Source: Synergistaceae bacterium (GTDB lineage: Bacteria; Synergistota; Synergistia; Synergistales; Aminobacteriaceae). From it: DNA of 35,199 bases. The notes below the pieces were generated by a model. The model was not told the origin of the DNA. It saw only the letters and a program-made list of their open reading frames with translations, and made no database searches. Shown here in pieces: positions 23,602 to 31,331 of this stretch (position 1 is its first letter; every line of letters starts with the position of its first letter). The position numbers were made by a program, and so were the translations under genes. The stretch is from contig JAITPZ010000183.1 of the NCBI GenBank assembly GCA_031289165.1, forward strand, positions 1 through 35,199, written 5' to 3'.

Positions 23602-24330
23602 ATGAAGAAATTTTTGCCCGCCATGCTGCCCGCGATAAAAAAATGTGCGCTCTTTGCCACTGTCGACGAATCCGATCTGGAGGCGCTGCTGAATTGTCTC
23701 GGGGCGACGACGGATGTGTTCGAAAAGAACGACTTCATTTTCAGGGTGGATGACGCGGCCGTCTCGGTCGGGCTCGTCCTTTCGGGCGGCGTCCACGTTC
23801 TGCAGGAGGACTTCTGGGGGAACCGCGCGATCGTGGCGCGCGTCGAGTCCGGAGATTCGTTCGGCGAGGCGTTTTCCTGCGCGGGGGTGGAAAAACTGCC
23901 GGTCGCCGTCGTCGCCGCCGAAAGGTCCGAGGTGCTGTTCCTCGACTACGGAAGGACGGCCGGCGTCTGTTCTTCGGTCTGCCCGTTCCACGTCGGGCTG
24001 ATCGAAAACATGATGCGGATACTGGCGGAGAAGAACATCGCGCTTACACAGAAGATGGAGCATCTCACGCGGCGCACCACGCGGGAAAAGCTGCTCTCCT
24101 GGCTCTCGGAGCAGGCGCGGCGGGCGGGAAGCAATTCGTTCGAGATCCCGTTCAACCGGCAGGAACTGGCCGAATATCTTTCGGTCGACAGAAGCGCCAT
24201 GTCGGCGGAACTCTCAAAAATGAGAAAAGAAAATCTTCTGCGGTGCGAACGCAGCCGTTTCGAGCTTCTGCGGGGCTGCTATACTGAGAAGCTGTCGGGT
24301 TCAACGGAGCGTCAACAATGTTCCTTATAG
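23602..24330 (+). CDS. Crp/Fnr family transcription regulator
   Basis: 242 residues. N-terminal cyclic-nucleotide-binding fold about 15-125 (GLVLSGGVHVLQEDFWGNR, GDSFGEAFSC), dimer helix about 132-155, and a C-terminal winged helix with RQELAEYLSVDRSAMSAELSKM as the recognition helix-turn-helix. The cAMP phosphate-cassette residues are not conserved. CSSVCPFH near residue 118-125 could bind a cofactor. Ligand unknown; redox, NO or heme sensing as in anaerobe Fnr/HcpR-like proteins is plausible. Divergent from the ferredoxin gene. ATG 23602 follows GGAGGAGGG. Confidence 0.88.
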   Translation: MKKFLPAMLPAIKKCALFATVDESDLEALLNCLGATTDVFEKNDFIFRVDDAAVSVGLVLSGGVHVLQEDFWGNRAIVARVESGDSFGEAFSCAGVEKLPVAVVAAERSEVLFLDYGRTAGVCSSVCPFHVGLIENMMRILAEKNIALTQKMEHLTRRTTREKLLSWLSEQARRAGSNSFEIPFNRQELAEYLSVDRSAMSAELSKMRKENLLRCERSRFELLRGCYTEKLSGSTERQQCSL

Positions 24331-24377
24331 CAGCATATCGCTGATGAAGAAGCGATTCATACGGTTCATTGCTTATG

Positions 24378-24420
24378 GCTTTCAGCTATTCTGACTTTAA
24401 GCCTCTGAATTTTAAATTAT
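24378..24420 (+). repeat. Fragment of the MITE-like repeat (right-hand end)
   Basis: TTTCAGCTATTCTGACTTTA is close to TTTTAGCTATTCTGACTTCA in copy 4 and to the same place in copies 1 and 2. Similarity fades towards the end, so this is an eroded remnant. It lies just before recQ and creates an apparent N-terminal extension of that reading frame. Confidence 0.5.
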
Positions 24421-24449
24421 CAGTTCAACAGGGGAGGTTTACCGCAGTT

Positions 24450-26309
24450 TTGAAACGGCCGGTCGATATTCTGAAAGAGGTATTCGGTTTCGATTCCTTT
24501 CGCAGGGGACAGGACGACATTATAGGGCGGATTCTGGAGGGGCGGGATGTGCTGGGCGTCATGCCGACGGGCGCGGGAAAATCGCTCTGTTATCAAATTC
24601 CGGCGCTCTCGCTCGGCGGGGTGTCGGTCGTCGTGTCGCCGCTGATCTCCCTGATGAAGGATCAGGTCGACGCTCTGCTCCAGAACGGGGTTCAGGCGGC
24701 GGCGCTCCACAGCGCGATGGAGTGGGAAGATGTGCGGAGCGTCCTGAGCGCCGTCCGCCGTGGCCGCACGACTTTGCTTTACGTCGCGCCGGAGCGGTTC
24801 GGAAACGCCGCGTTTCGGGAGTTCTTCGCGACGCTGGACCTGCGGCTTTTCGTCATCGACGAGGCGCACTGCGTCTCCCAGTGGGGGCACGACTTCCGCC
24901 CCTCCTACCTGAAGCTCGCGGAGGCCGTCGCCCTGTTGCCCCAACGTCCGACCGTCGCGGCCTTCACCGCCACAGCGACGCCCGAGGTTCGCCTCGACAT
25001 CGTCGCCAGGCTGGAGCTGAAAAAGCCCTTTGTCCTGACCACCGGGTTCGACCGGGAAAACCTGTTTTTTCAGGTCGAGCGCCCCGCCGACAAGACGGCC
25101 TTCCTTCTCGATTACGTCGGGAAGTTCTCCGGCTCCCCGGGGATCGTCTACTGCTCGACGCGACGCGCGGTCGAGGAGGTCTGCGAGGCCCTGAACAAAA
25201 AGGACATCTCCGCCGTTCGCTACCACGCGGGGCTGGCGGAGGAGGAGCGCCGCGAGAACCAGGAGGCGTTCATCTACGACCGCCGGCCGGTCATGGTCGC
25301 GACCAACGCCTTCGGCATGGGGATCGACAAGTCCAACGTGCGTTACGTCGTGCACTACAACATGCCGGGCAGCGTCGACAGCTACTATCAGGAGGCGGGC
25401 CGCGCCGGACGTGACGGAGCCTCCTCCGAATGCGTGCTGCTGTTCGCCAAGAAGGACATCACGACGGCGCGCTTTCTGATCGACCAGAGCGAGAACGCCG
25501 AAAGCAAACAGACCGCGTACCGGAAACTCCAGTCCATGATCGACTACTGCAACACGGAACGCTGCCTGCGCGCCCACATCCTGAGCTACTTCGGCGAGGC
25601 GAACGTCAGAGACGGCTGCGACGCCTGCGGCAACTGCGTCTCCGTGGCGGAGCGCGTGGACGTCACCACGGAGGCGAAGATGATCCTTTCCTGCGTCTAC
25701 CGCATGGAGGAACGCTCGGGCCGGCTGTTCGGAAGCACGATGCTGGCCGACGTGCTGACGGGTTCGCTGAGGCTGAAGGTCACAGACCTGGGCTTCGAGA
25801 CGCTTTCGACCTGGGGCCTCCTGAAGGACCGCCACAGAAGAGAGGTCAAAGATATCATCGACTTCCTGACGGCTGAGGGCTACCTGAAGGCATCGGAGGA
25901 GTACTCCGTGCTTTCGTTCACCGACCGGACCCGCCCCTTTCTGCGCGGGCAGGAAAAGCTCCTGATGCGCAAACGTGCGCCGCAACGCCGGCAAAAAATC
26001 GACGAAACGAGGAAAATCGGCAGAAAAATCGAGGAGGACGTATTCACTAAAATCTATGGAAAAGCCGGCGCGACAAACGACGGGGATCTGTTCGAACGCC
26101 TGCGCGCCCTGCGGAGGGAACTGGCCGACGAGCAGAAGGTGCCGCCCTACGTCGTGTTCGCGGACACCGTTCTGCGCGCCATGTGCGAGGCGATGCCGAC
26201 GGACGCCGAAGAACTGCTGGCCATCTCCGGCGTGGGGCAGGTCAAGCTGGAAAAGTACGGCGACCGATTTTTGACCGTCCTGCGCGGCTGGCGCGCCTCT
26301 GAGCTTTAA
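24450..26309 (+). CDS. recQ: ATP-dependent DNA helicase RecQ
   Basis: 619 residues from TTG 24450, chosen because GGGGAGG (24431-24437) is upstream and the family begins about 15 residues before FRRGQ; longer in-frame ATG starts (24369, 24375) lie in or next to the MITE fragment and lack ribosome sites. Helicase motifs in order: FRRGQDDII (motif 0), PTGAGKSLCYQ (I), DEAHCVSQWGHDFRP (II and aromatic loop), TATATPEVR (III), TNAFGMGIDK (V), YYQEAGRAGRDG (VI). Zinc-binding CxxxH/CDACGNC segment about 394-420, winged-helix RQC domain, and a C-terminal HRDC domain ending in ISGVGQVKLEKYG. A 3'-5' helicase in recombinational repair. Confidence 0.95.
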   Translation: MKRPVDILKEVFGFDSFRRGQDDIIGRILEGRDVLGVMPTGAGKSLCYQIPALSLGGVSVVVSPLISLMKDQVDALLQNGVQAAALHSAMEWEDVRSVLSAVRRGRTTLLYVAPERFGNAAFREFFATLDLRLFVIDEAHCVSQWGHDFRPSYLKLAEAVALLPQRPTVAAFTATATPEVRLDIVARLELKKPFVLTTGFDRENLFFQVERPADKTAFLLDYVGKFSGSPGIVYCSTRRAVEEVCEALNKKDISAVRYHAGLAEEERRENQEAFIYDRRPVMVATNAFGMGIDKSNVRYVVHYNMPGSVDSYYQEAGRAGRDGASSECVLLFAKKDITTARFLIDQSENAESKQTAYRKLQSMIDYCNTERCLRAHILSYFGEANVRDGCDACGNCVSVAERVDVTTEAKMILSCVYRMEERSGRLFGSTMLADVLTGSLRLKVTDLGFETLSTWGLLKDRHRREVKDIIDFLTAEGYLKASEEYSVLSFTDRTRPFLRGQEKLLMRKRAPQRRQKIDETRKIGRKIEEDVFTKIYGKAGATNDGDLFERLRALRRELADEQKVPPYVVFADTVLRAMCEAMPTDAEELLAISGVGQVKLEKYGDRFLTVLRGWRASEL

Positions 26310-26319
26310 CCGGCCTTTC

Positions 26320-27492
26320 TCACTTTCGGGCCACTCCGGTGCGGCGGGCGGCGTCGGCCACGGCGGAGGAGACCGCGTCGCGGACGCGTGGGTCGAACGC
26401 CATCGGCATGATGCAGTCTCTGCCGAGTTCCGATGCGGAGACCAGGTTCGCCAGAGCGCGGGCGGCCGCAATTTTCATCTCGTCGTTGATGTCGCTGGCG
26501 CGGACGTCGAACGCCCCCCTGAACACGCCGGGGAAGGCCAGCACATTGTTGATCTGATTGGGGAAGTCGCTGCGGCCCGTGCCGACGACGGCGGCGCCCG
26601 CGGCATGCGCCTCGTCCGGCATGATCTCGGGCAGCGGGTTCGCCATGGGGAAGAGGATCGGGTCCTTCGCCATGCTCCTCACCATCTCGGAGGTGACGGT
26701 ACCCGGCGCGGAGACGCCGATGAATACGTCGGCGCCCCGGATCACGTCCGCAAGGCTTCCCTTTTTCTTCGACCTGTTCGATATGGCCGCCATCTCGGCC
26801 TTTTCCGCATTCAGTCCCTCGCGTCCCTCGTATATCGCGCCCGTGCGGTCGCACATCACCACGTCCCTGAGCCCCATCGCCATGAGCAGCCTGATGACAG
26901 CGACGCCAGCGGCCCCGGCCCCGCTGGTGACGACGCTGACTTTGTCGATGTCCCGGCCGGCGACCTTCAGAGCGTTGAGCAGCGCCGCCAGAACGACGAT
27001 CGCCGTTCCGTGCTGGTCGTCGTGGAATATCGGGATGTCGCAGCGTTCCTTCAGTCTGCGCTCGATCTCAAAGCAGCGGGGCGCGGCGATGTCCTCGAGG
27101 TTGACGCCGCCGAAGCTGCCGGCAAGAAGGGCTACCGTGTTGACGATATCATCCGCGTTTTTGGAACGAATGCAGAGAGGCACAGCATTGACGCCCCCAA
27201 ATGCCCTGAAAAGCACGCACTTGCCCTCCATGACCGGCATACCCGCCTCCGGGCCGATGTCCCCCAACCCCAGAACGGCCGTCCCGTCCGTCACTACGGC
27301 CACCGTGTTCCAGCGTCCCGTCAGGTCGTAGCTTTTGGAGACGTCCTTCTGTATTTCGAGGCAGGGCTGAGCGACGCCCGGCGTGTAGGCCAGAGACAGC
27401 TCTTCCCTGTTCGTGACGGCCATTTTGGGAACGATGTCGAACTTTCCCTTCCACTGGTAGTGCAGTTTGAGCGATTCCTGAGCGTAATCCAT
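26320..27492 (-). CDS. Malic enzyme, short bacterial (NAD(P)-dependent) type
   Basis: 390 residues from ATG 27490-27492, chosen because GGGAGG lies 5 nt upstream; an earlier in-frame start would run through a repeat. Signatures: LAYTPGVAQPC, TDGTAVLGLGDIGPEAGMPVMEGK, FHDDQHGTAIV (metal site), the Rossmann loop SGAGAAGVA, and FPMANPLPEI. It oxidatively decarboxylates malate to pyruvate with Mg2+ or Mn2+ and NAD+ or NADP+. At about 390 residues it is the short single-domain form, without the phosphotransacetylase-like C-terminal domain. It converges on recQ with a 10-nt gap. With the PEP-type enzyme at the window start and the 2-oxo acid reductase it would link C4 and C3 acids. Confidence 0.93.
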   Translation of the reverse strand: MDYAQESLKLHYQWKGKFDIVPKMAVTNREELSLAYTPGVAQPCLEIQKDVSKSYDLTGRWNTVAVVTDGTAVLGLGDIGPEAGMPVMEGKCVLFRAFGGVNAVPLCIRSKNADDIVNTVALLAGSFGGVNLEDIAAPRCFEIERRLKERCDIPIFHDDQHGTAIVVLAALLNALKVAGRDIDKVSVVTSGAGAAGVAVIRLLMAMGLRDVVMCDRTGAIYEGREGLNAEKAEMAAISNRSKKKGSLADVIRGADVFIGVSAPGTVTSEMVRSMAKDPILFPMANPLPEIMPDEAHAAGAAVVGTGRSDFPNQINNVLAFPGVFRGAFDVRASDINDEMKIAAARALANLVSASELGRDCIMPMAFDPRVRDAVSSAVADAARRTGVARK

Positions 27493-27514
27493 TTTTTCCT
27501 CCCGATTATGAAGC

Positions 27515-27578
27515 TCAGGGGGGCAGAGTTTATCTGGCCCTTCGGAGCCTCGCCGGTCCCCCTGAAAGCTCTGTGATT
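27515..27578. repeat. About 65-bp dyad repeat (family 2), copy
   Basis: Outer arms AAGCTCAGGGGG and CCCCCTGAAAGCT form an imperfect hairpin. Shared blocks with 16395-16456 are GGGCAGAG, CCCTTCGG and the CCTC-CCGG-CCCC-CTG-AA-CTCTG-GATT series. It lies between thpR and the malic enzyme gene, both on the minus strand, and may terminate thpR. Confidence 0.5.
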
Positions 27579-27594
27579 TCAATAATATTACATT

Positions 27595-28176
27595 TCAGCG
27601 CATGGGGTATTCCCTCAGCGTCGTGTAGATCGGCCCCGTCGAGGTCAGCCGGCTTTGAACCAGAAAAAGGCGTTCACAGCGCCACGAAAAGGACGGCGCG
27701 TCCGCAAGAGCTCTCGAAAGCGCGCCCGCCGGGGTCTCCGCGTTCCGCAGGCGCGCCAGGGTGAGGTGAGGGCTGAAACGCTTCGGCTCCGGGGGAAAGC
27801 CCGTCTCGACCGCGATATGTTCCACGCGCTCCGCGAGAGCCGCCAGTTCCTTCGCCCCCAGGTCCGCCCCAAGCCACAAAACACGGGGACGGGTGAGGTT
27901 CGGAAATCCCCCCGCCCGGTTCAGCCGGATATCGAACGCGCCCGCGCCGCTCCCCTCCAGGGCGTCCGCGATGCGCTCGACCCGCGACGCCGGGGCCTCG
28001 CCCAGAAAGCGCAGGGTCAGGTGCAGCTGCGCGCGTCCCACCCATTTGTAAGGCGCCAGAGAACGCAGACGCGCGACGAACGAGGCCATGCGGTCCAGAA
28101 CGTCGTTCGGCGGCGCCACGGCCACGAAGGAACGAACCGGTCCCCCGTCCGATCGAAAGTCATTTTCCGCGCACAT
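27595..28176 (-). CDS. thpR: RNA 2',3'-cyclic phosphodiesterase (2'-5' RNA ligase family)
   Basis: 193 residues from ATG 28174-28176. Both HxT catalytic motifs are present, HLTLRFLGE and HLTLARLR, about 85 residues apart, as in the 2H phosphoesterase superfamily. The protein opens 2',3'-cyclic phosphates and can join 2'-5' RNA ends in vitro; the cellular role is uncertain. An in-frame ATG seven codons earlier is possible. A TATAAT (28210-28215, minus strand) lies just upstream, so translation from the furthest upstream start is unlikely. Confidence 0.88.
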   Translation of the reverse strand: MCAENDFRSDGGPVRSFVAVAPPNDVLDRMASFVARLRSLAPYKWVGRAQLHLTLRFLGEAPASRVERIADALEGSGAGAFDIRLNRAGGFPNLTRPRVLWLGADLGAKELAALAERVEHIAVETGFPPEPKRFSPHLTLARLRNAETPAGALSRALADAPSFSWRCERLFLVQSRLTSTGPIYTTLREYPMR

Positions 28177-28209
28177 TCCCGACACCCCCGTTCCCATCCC
28201 GTCGGCAAC

Positions 28210-28215
28210 ATTATA
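28210..28215 (-). promoter_or_regulatory. -10 element of the thpR promoter
   Basis: Consensus TATAAT on the minus strand, 34 nt before the chosen thpR start. No good -35 is evident 16-18 bp upstream. Confidence 0.4.
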
Positions 28216-28376
28216 GCGGCTCACGCCGTCTGAATCGAGGCTCGAAAATAAAAAAACGGCGCGCACGCGGCGGACGTGGCATTTTGAGGCCCCGGCTTCT
28301 TCTTTTTACGGCAATTTTGTAGTAAAATTTATGATAATTGGATTTAAGATCAGCACGTACGAAGGGAGTGCCCGAA

Positions 28377-29366
28377 ATGAACGTCGCATCGATGCTGTCC
28401 AGTGGATATCTGCAACCGGCGACCCCTGTGAAGCCCGCCGAAGTCGTGAACGCGCAACCCTCTTCTTCGCTGGCCCGGCAGGAGCAGCAGATTCTGGCGC
28501 AGGAGCGGGCGCTCGCGGCGGGCGGGGGGAGCGTATCCACCACCTATCGCTACACGGTCGGTCCCGACGGACGACGGTACATTACGGGCGCGGAGGTGAC
28601 GATCACCGGCGACGAGGGAATCATTGACGGAATCTCCGGCGGCGTGAAGCACGAGGAGCTGAGGCCGGTTGTAAAGGCCGTTTCGGAGGGCGCCGGACGG
28701 GGTGAAAGCACCACCCAAAGCGTGGGCGCCGGAAAGTCTGAGGCCGCTGACGCTCAAATCGCGGCTGCTCAAAGCGCCAACAGCCAGGTCGTCAATAAAC
28801 TGGAACAGACGGAGCGGGAGGTCGTCGCCCACGAGGCGGCGCACAAGGCCGCGGGCGGGCGTTTCGCCGGCGCGGCAAGTTACACGTACACCCAGGGCCC
28901 CGACGGCAGAAGCTACATCACGGGCGGCGAGGTGCCGATCAATGTTCCCGCGAGCGACGATCCTGAGGAAACGCTGCGCAACATGGAGCAGGTGGTTCGG
29001 GCGGCTCTGGCGCCGGGCAGCCCATCCGGGCAGGATCTGAGCGTTGCGGCGTCGGCGGCTGCCGCGGCCGCACAGGCGCGTCAGCAGATCGCCCGGCAAA
29101 ACGGACAGGACGCCGCCGACAGCAGGGACGCGAGCTCTGAGGACGCACTGAAAACAGGCGCCGCCTCCATACAGGCAGACATCCGCTTCGAGCGGATCCG
29201 CTCCGGCGACGAGGCGGACACGGAGAACACGAACCCGGTCGAGCCGGAGGAAATCCGGGACGCCTACGCCCGCACCGCATCGAAACACGGCATGTGGGCG
29301 CTTGGACGGGGCTTCGAGCCGGAGACGGCCGACGACGAAACGAACCGCCTGGACGTCGCCGCCTGA
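28377..29366 (+). CDS. SprA-related putative metalloprotease
   Basis: 329 residues from ATG 28377 (GAAGGGAG upstream). The core matches the SprA-related family: EREVVAHEAAHKAAGG with a HEAAH zinc motif (152-156), then GAASYTYTQGPDGRSYITGGEVPI and ALAPGSPSGQDLSVAASAAAAAAQARQ. These proteins are predicted zinc peptidases of unknown substrate. An earlier segment, YRYTVGPDGRRYITGAEVTI (57-76), repeats the GPDGR-YITG unit without the HExxH, so the N-terminal half holds a partial internal duplication. Flanks are Ala/Gln/Ser-rich and probably disordered. No signal peptide or membrane segment is seen. Single-gene unit, divergent from thpR, followed by a MITE 24 nt after the stop. Confidence 0.75.
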   Translation: MNVASMLSSGYLQPATPVKPAEVVNAQPSSSLARQEQQILAQERALAAGGGSVSTTYRYTVGPDGRRYITGAEVTITGDEGIIDGISGGVKHEELRPVVKAVSEGAGRGESTTQSVGAGKSEAADAQIAAAQSANSQVVNKLEQTEREVVAHEAAHKAAGGRFAGAASYTYTQGPDGRSYITGGEVPINVPASDDPEETLRNMEQVVRAALAPGSPSGQDLSVAASAAAAAAQARQQIARQNGQDAADSRDASSEDALKTGAASIQADIRFERIRSGDEADTENTNPVEPEEIRDAYARTASKHGMWALGRGFEPETADDETNRLDVAA

Positions 29367-29392
29367 CGAGGTACATGATTTCTACCGGCTTT

Positions 29393-29497
29393 TATAGGAA
29401 TTCGAGTAAAAAGCCTAAAGTTTAGAATAACTAAAAACGGCTCACTGTCAGGGAAAACTCTTAGCCTCTTACAGTAAACTTAAGTTAAACCACTTTA
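29393..29497 (-). repeat. MITE-like 105-bp repeat, copy 3 (inverted)
   Basis: The reverse complement of this segment matches copies 1, 2 and 4 over its whole length, with ends TATAGGAATTC and CCACTTTA. It lies between the SprA-related gene and the MATE gene. The following 70 nt (29498-29567) read KRVNGSIINADGVKNPGVLC on the minus strand, which may be a scrap of a lost gene. Confidence 0.8.
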
Positions 29498-29567
29498 ACT
29501 GTTCCAGCTTCATAATCACACAGGACACCCGGATTCTTTACGCCATCTGCATTGATGATGGAACCGT

Positions 29568-30941
29568 TCACTCTTTTTTTATTTCCCTCTGTATTTTTTT
29601 CATCATGTATACGAAGCACACCCAGGCGACGCCGGCCCCGAGCGCCCAGGAGACGGGCTGGAACCACCATATGCCCCGTTCGCCCAGCCGCCAGGCGAAA
29701 AAATGCACCGCCGGGATGCGTCCCAGAACCGAGCGCATGAGCTGCGCGGCCGTCCCGAAAGCGGAGCGGCCCGTCGCGACGAACGCCGAGCTCAGCACGA
29801 CCTGCGTGATCACCATCGGGTAGGCGATCATGCTGATGCGGATGGACCGCACCGCGAGGTCCATCACCCGCTCCGAAGGTCGAAAAAGCCCCAGCGGCGC
29901 GTGGGGAAAGACGAAGATGAAAAAGCCGATGACCGTCATCATGACGCCCGAAATCCACGCGGCGGCCTTTATCCCCTCCATCATGCGCGCCAGGTCACGC
30001 CGCCCGTAGTTGAACGCCAGAAACGGCATCAGGGCCGAACCCACCCCCATCGAGACGGTGAAGTAAAAATCCTCCACGCGAATGGCCAGCATCCAAGCCG
30101 CGACCGCGTGGTGCCCGAAAGACGCGAGGACACGATTCACGGCCCCGAAGCCGAGCGCGATGCTGCCGACCGAGAGCGTGACGGGAAGACCGATGACGGT
30201 TATCGGCCTCCAGTGCCGGAACAGGGCCGGACGGGGAAACGGCAGGAGGGGCAGGGAGAAGCCGGCGTTGGACTTCATCCTGCGATGGATCCAGACCACC
30301 GCGAAAACGCGCCCGACGAAGGTCGCCGCGGCCGCCCCGCCCACGCCCCACCCGAAGACGAAGATGAAGATCGGATCGAGGACGCCGTTCACCAGGTTGG
30401 CGATTCCCATGCAGATCAGGGGCGTCACCGTATCGCCCTGACAGCGGAAAATGCTGTTCGCAACGTAGGTGTAGACGATCAGCGGCGCCGTCAGGGGCAG
30501 CCACATGTTGTAGCCGTAGCTCATTTTCAGAATTTCCGCGTTCCCCGACGCGCCCAGCCGGTCGAACACGGCGGCCGAGACGGAGGGAGAGAGCATGGGA
30601 AGCATCATGAGGGAAAGGAGATAGCCCAGCAGCAGGCTCGAAAGCGCCACCCCGCGGGCCGTCGCCGCGTCGCCGCGCCCCAGATTCTGCCCGATCAGAG
30701 CGGTGGCCCCCCCCGCGACGCCCTCAATCAGGGCGAACAGCGTGATGTTCACCGGAAAGGTCAGCGAAACGGCGGCCGTGGGGAGCTCCCCCAGCCACGA
30801 TATGAATACCGTATCCACCATAAAAAACAGCGTGTTCAGAAGCATCATGCCGATGGCGGGCAGCGACATCTGCAAAAGGATCAGGCCGACCGATCCCTCG
30901 CCGAGGTTCCCGGGCTTCGACAGGTAATTTTTAAGGCGCAT
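29568..30941 (-). CDS. MATE family multidrug/metabolite exporter
   Basis: 457 residues from ATG 30939-30941, chosen because GAAGGAGAG is upstream; a longer reading frame exists without a ribosome site. Twelve membrane segments in two bundles of six, with LLQMSLPAIGMMLLNTLFFMVDTVFIS at the start, TALIGQNLGRGD in the first half and SALMPFLAFNYGRRD at the equivalent place in the second. It uses a Na+ or H+ gradient to expel cationic or other compounds; substrate unknown. It is flanked by two MITE copies. The 196 nt upstream (30942-31137) hold a plus-strand promoter and no other gene. Confidence 0.92.
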   Translation of the reverse strand: MRLKNYLSKPGNLGEGSVGLILLQMSLPAIGMMLLNTLFFMVDTVFISWLGELPTAAVSLTFPVNITLFALIEGVAGGATALIGQNLGRGDAATARGVALSSLLLGYLLSLMMLPMLSPSVSAAVFDRLGASGNAEILKMSYGYNMWLPLTAPLIVYTYVANSIFRCQGDTVTPLICMGIANLVNGVLDPIFIFVFGWGVGGAAAATFVGRVFAVVWIHRRMKSNAGFSLPLLPFPRPALFRHWRPITVIGLPVTLSVGSIALGFGAVNRVLASFGHHAVAAWMLAIRVEDFYFTVSMGVGSALMPFLAFNYGRRDLARMMEGIKAAAWISGVMMTVIGFFIFVFPHAPLGLFRPSERVMDLAVRSIRISMIAYPMVITQVVLSSAFVATGRSAFGTAAQLMRSVLGRIPAVHFFAWRLGERGIWWFQPVSWALGAGVAWVCFVYMMKKIQREIKKE

Positions 30942-31076
30942 ATGAAAATACTCTCCTTCAGAATTCGGGCCGACGAGCGGTTTTCGACCGGCGCACGGTA
31001 CAGGCATTATCTCATATGTGATGAAAACGCCCACCCGCCATCCTGTCCCGTTAAAAATCATGTCGTTGTAATTTTC

Positions 31077-31105
31077 TTGACAGACAGCGTCCCGCAGATT
31101 AGGAT
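31077..31105 (+). promoter_or_regulatory. Sigma70-type promoter upstream of the DtxR-like gene, now separated by a MITE
   Basis: TTGACA (31077-31082) and TAGGAT (31100-31105) are spaced 17 bp apart. A MITE copy begins about 30 bp downstream and lies between this promoter and the regulator gene, lengthening the leader by about 105 nt. Confidence 0.5.
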
Positions 31106-31137
31106 TTGAACAGGTCCAGGATTCGATATCGGAATGT

Positions 31138-31242
31138 TATGGCGGTTTAACTTAAGTTTACTATATGAGGTTAAAAGTTTTTCTTGACAGTGAGCCGTTT
31201 TTAGCTATTCTGACTTCAGGCTTTTTACTTGAATTCACTATA
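31138..31242 (+). repeat. MITE-like 105-bp repeat, copy 4
   Basis: It matches copies 1-3 end to end (TTATGGCGGTTTAAC at the left, GAATTCACTATA at the right). This copy contains TTGACA (31184-31189) and TATTCT (31206-31211) spaced 16 bp, a promoter-like pair pointing at the DtxR-like gene. The left part holds the palindrome AACTTAAGTT. Confidence 0.8.
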
Positions 31243-31331
31243 ACGGCAATTTCAGTTTGGAAAATAAAGATTCAAAAAATCTGCCATGGTGGACGCGGGC
31301 TGGCCCGGATGGGCCGACAGGAGAATTGTTG

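Noticed and set aside
24369..24449. N-terminal extension of recQ from ATG 24369
   Set aside because: The extension is derived from a MITE fragment, lacks a ribosome site and has no counterpart in RecQ proteins.
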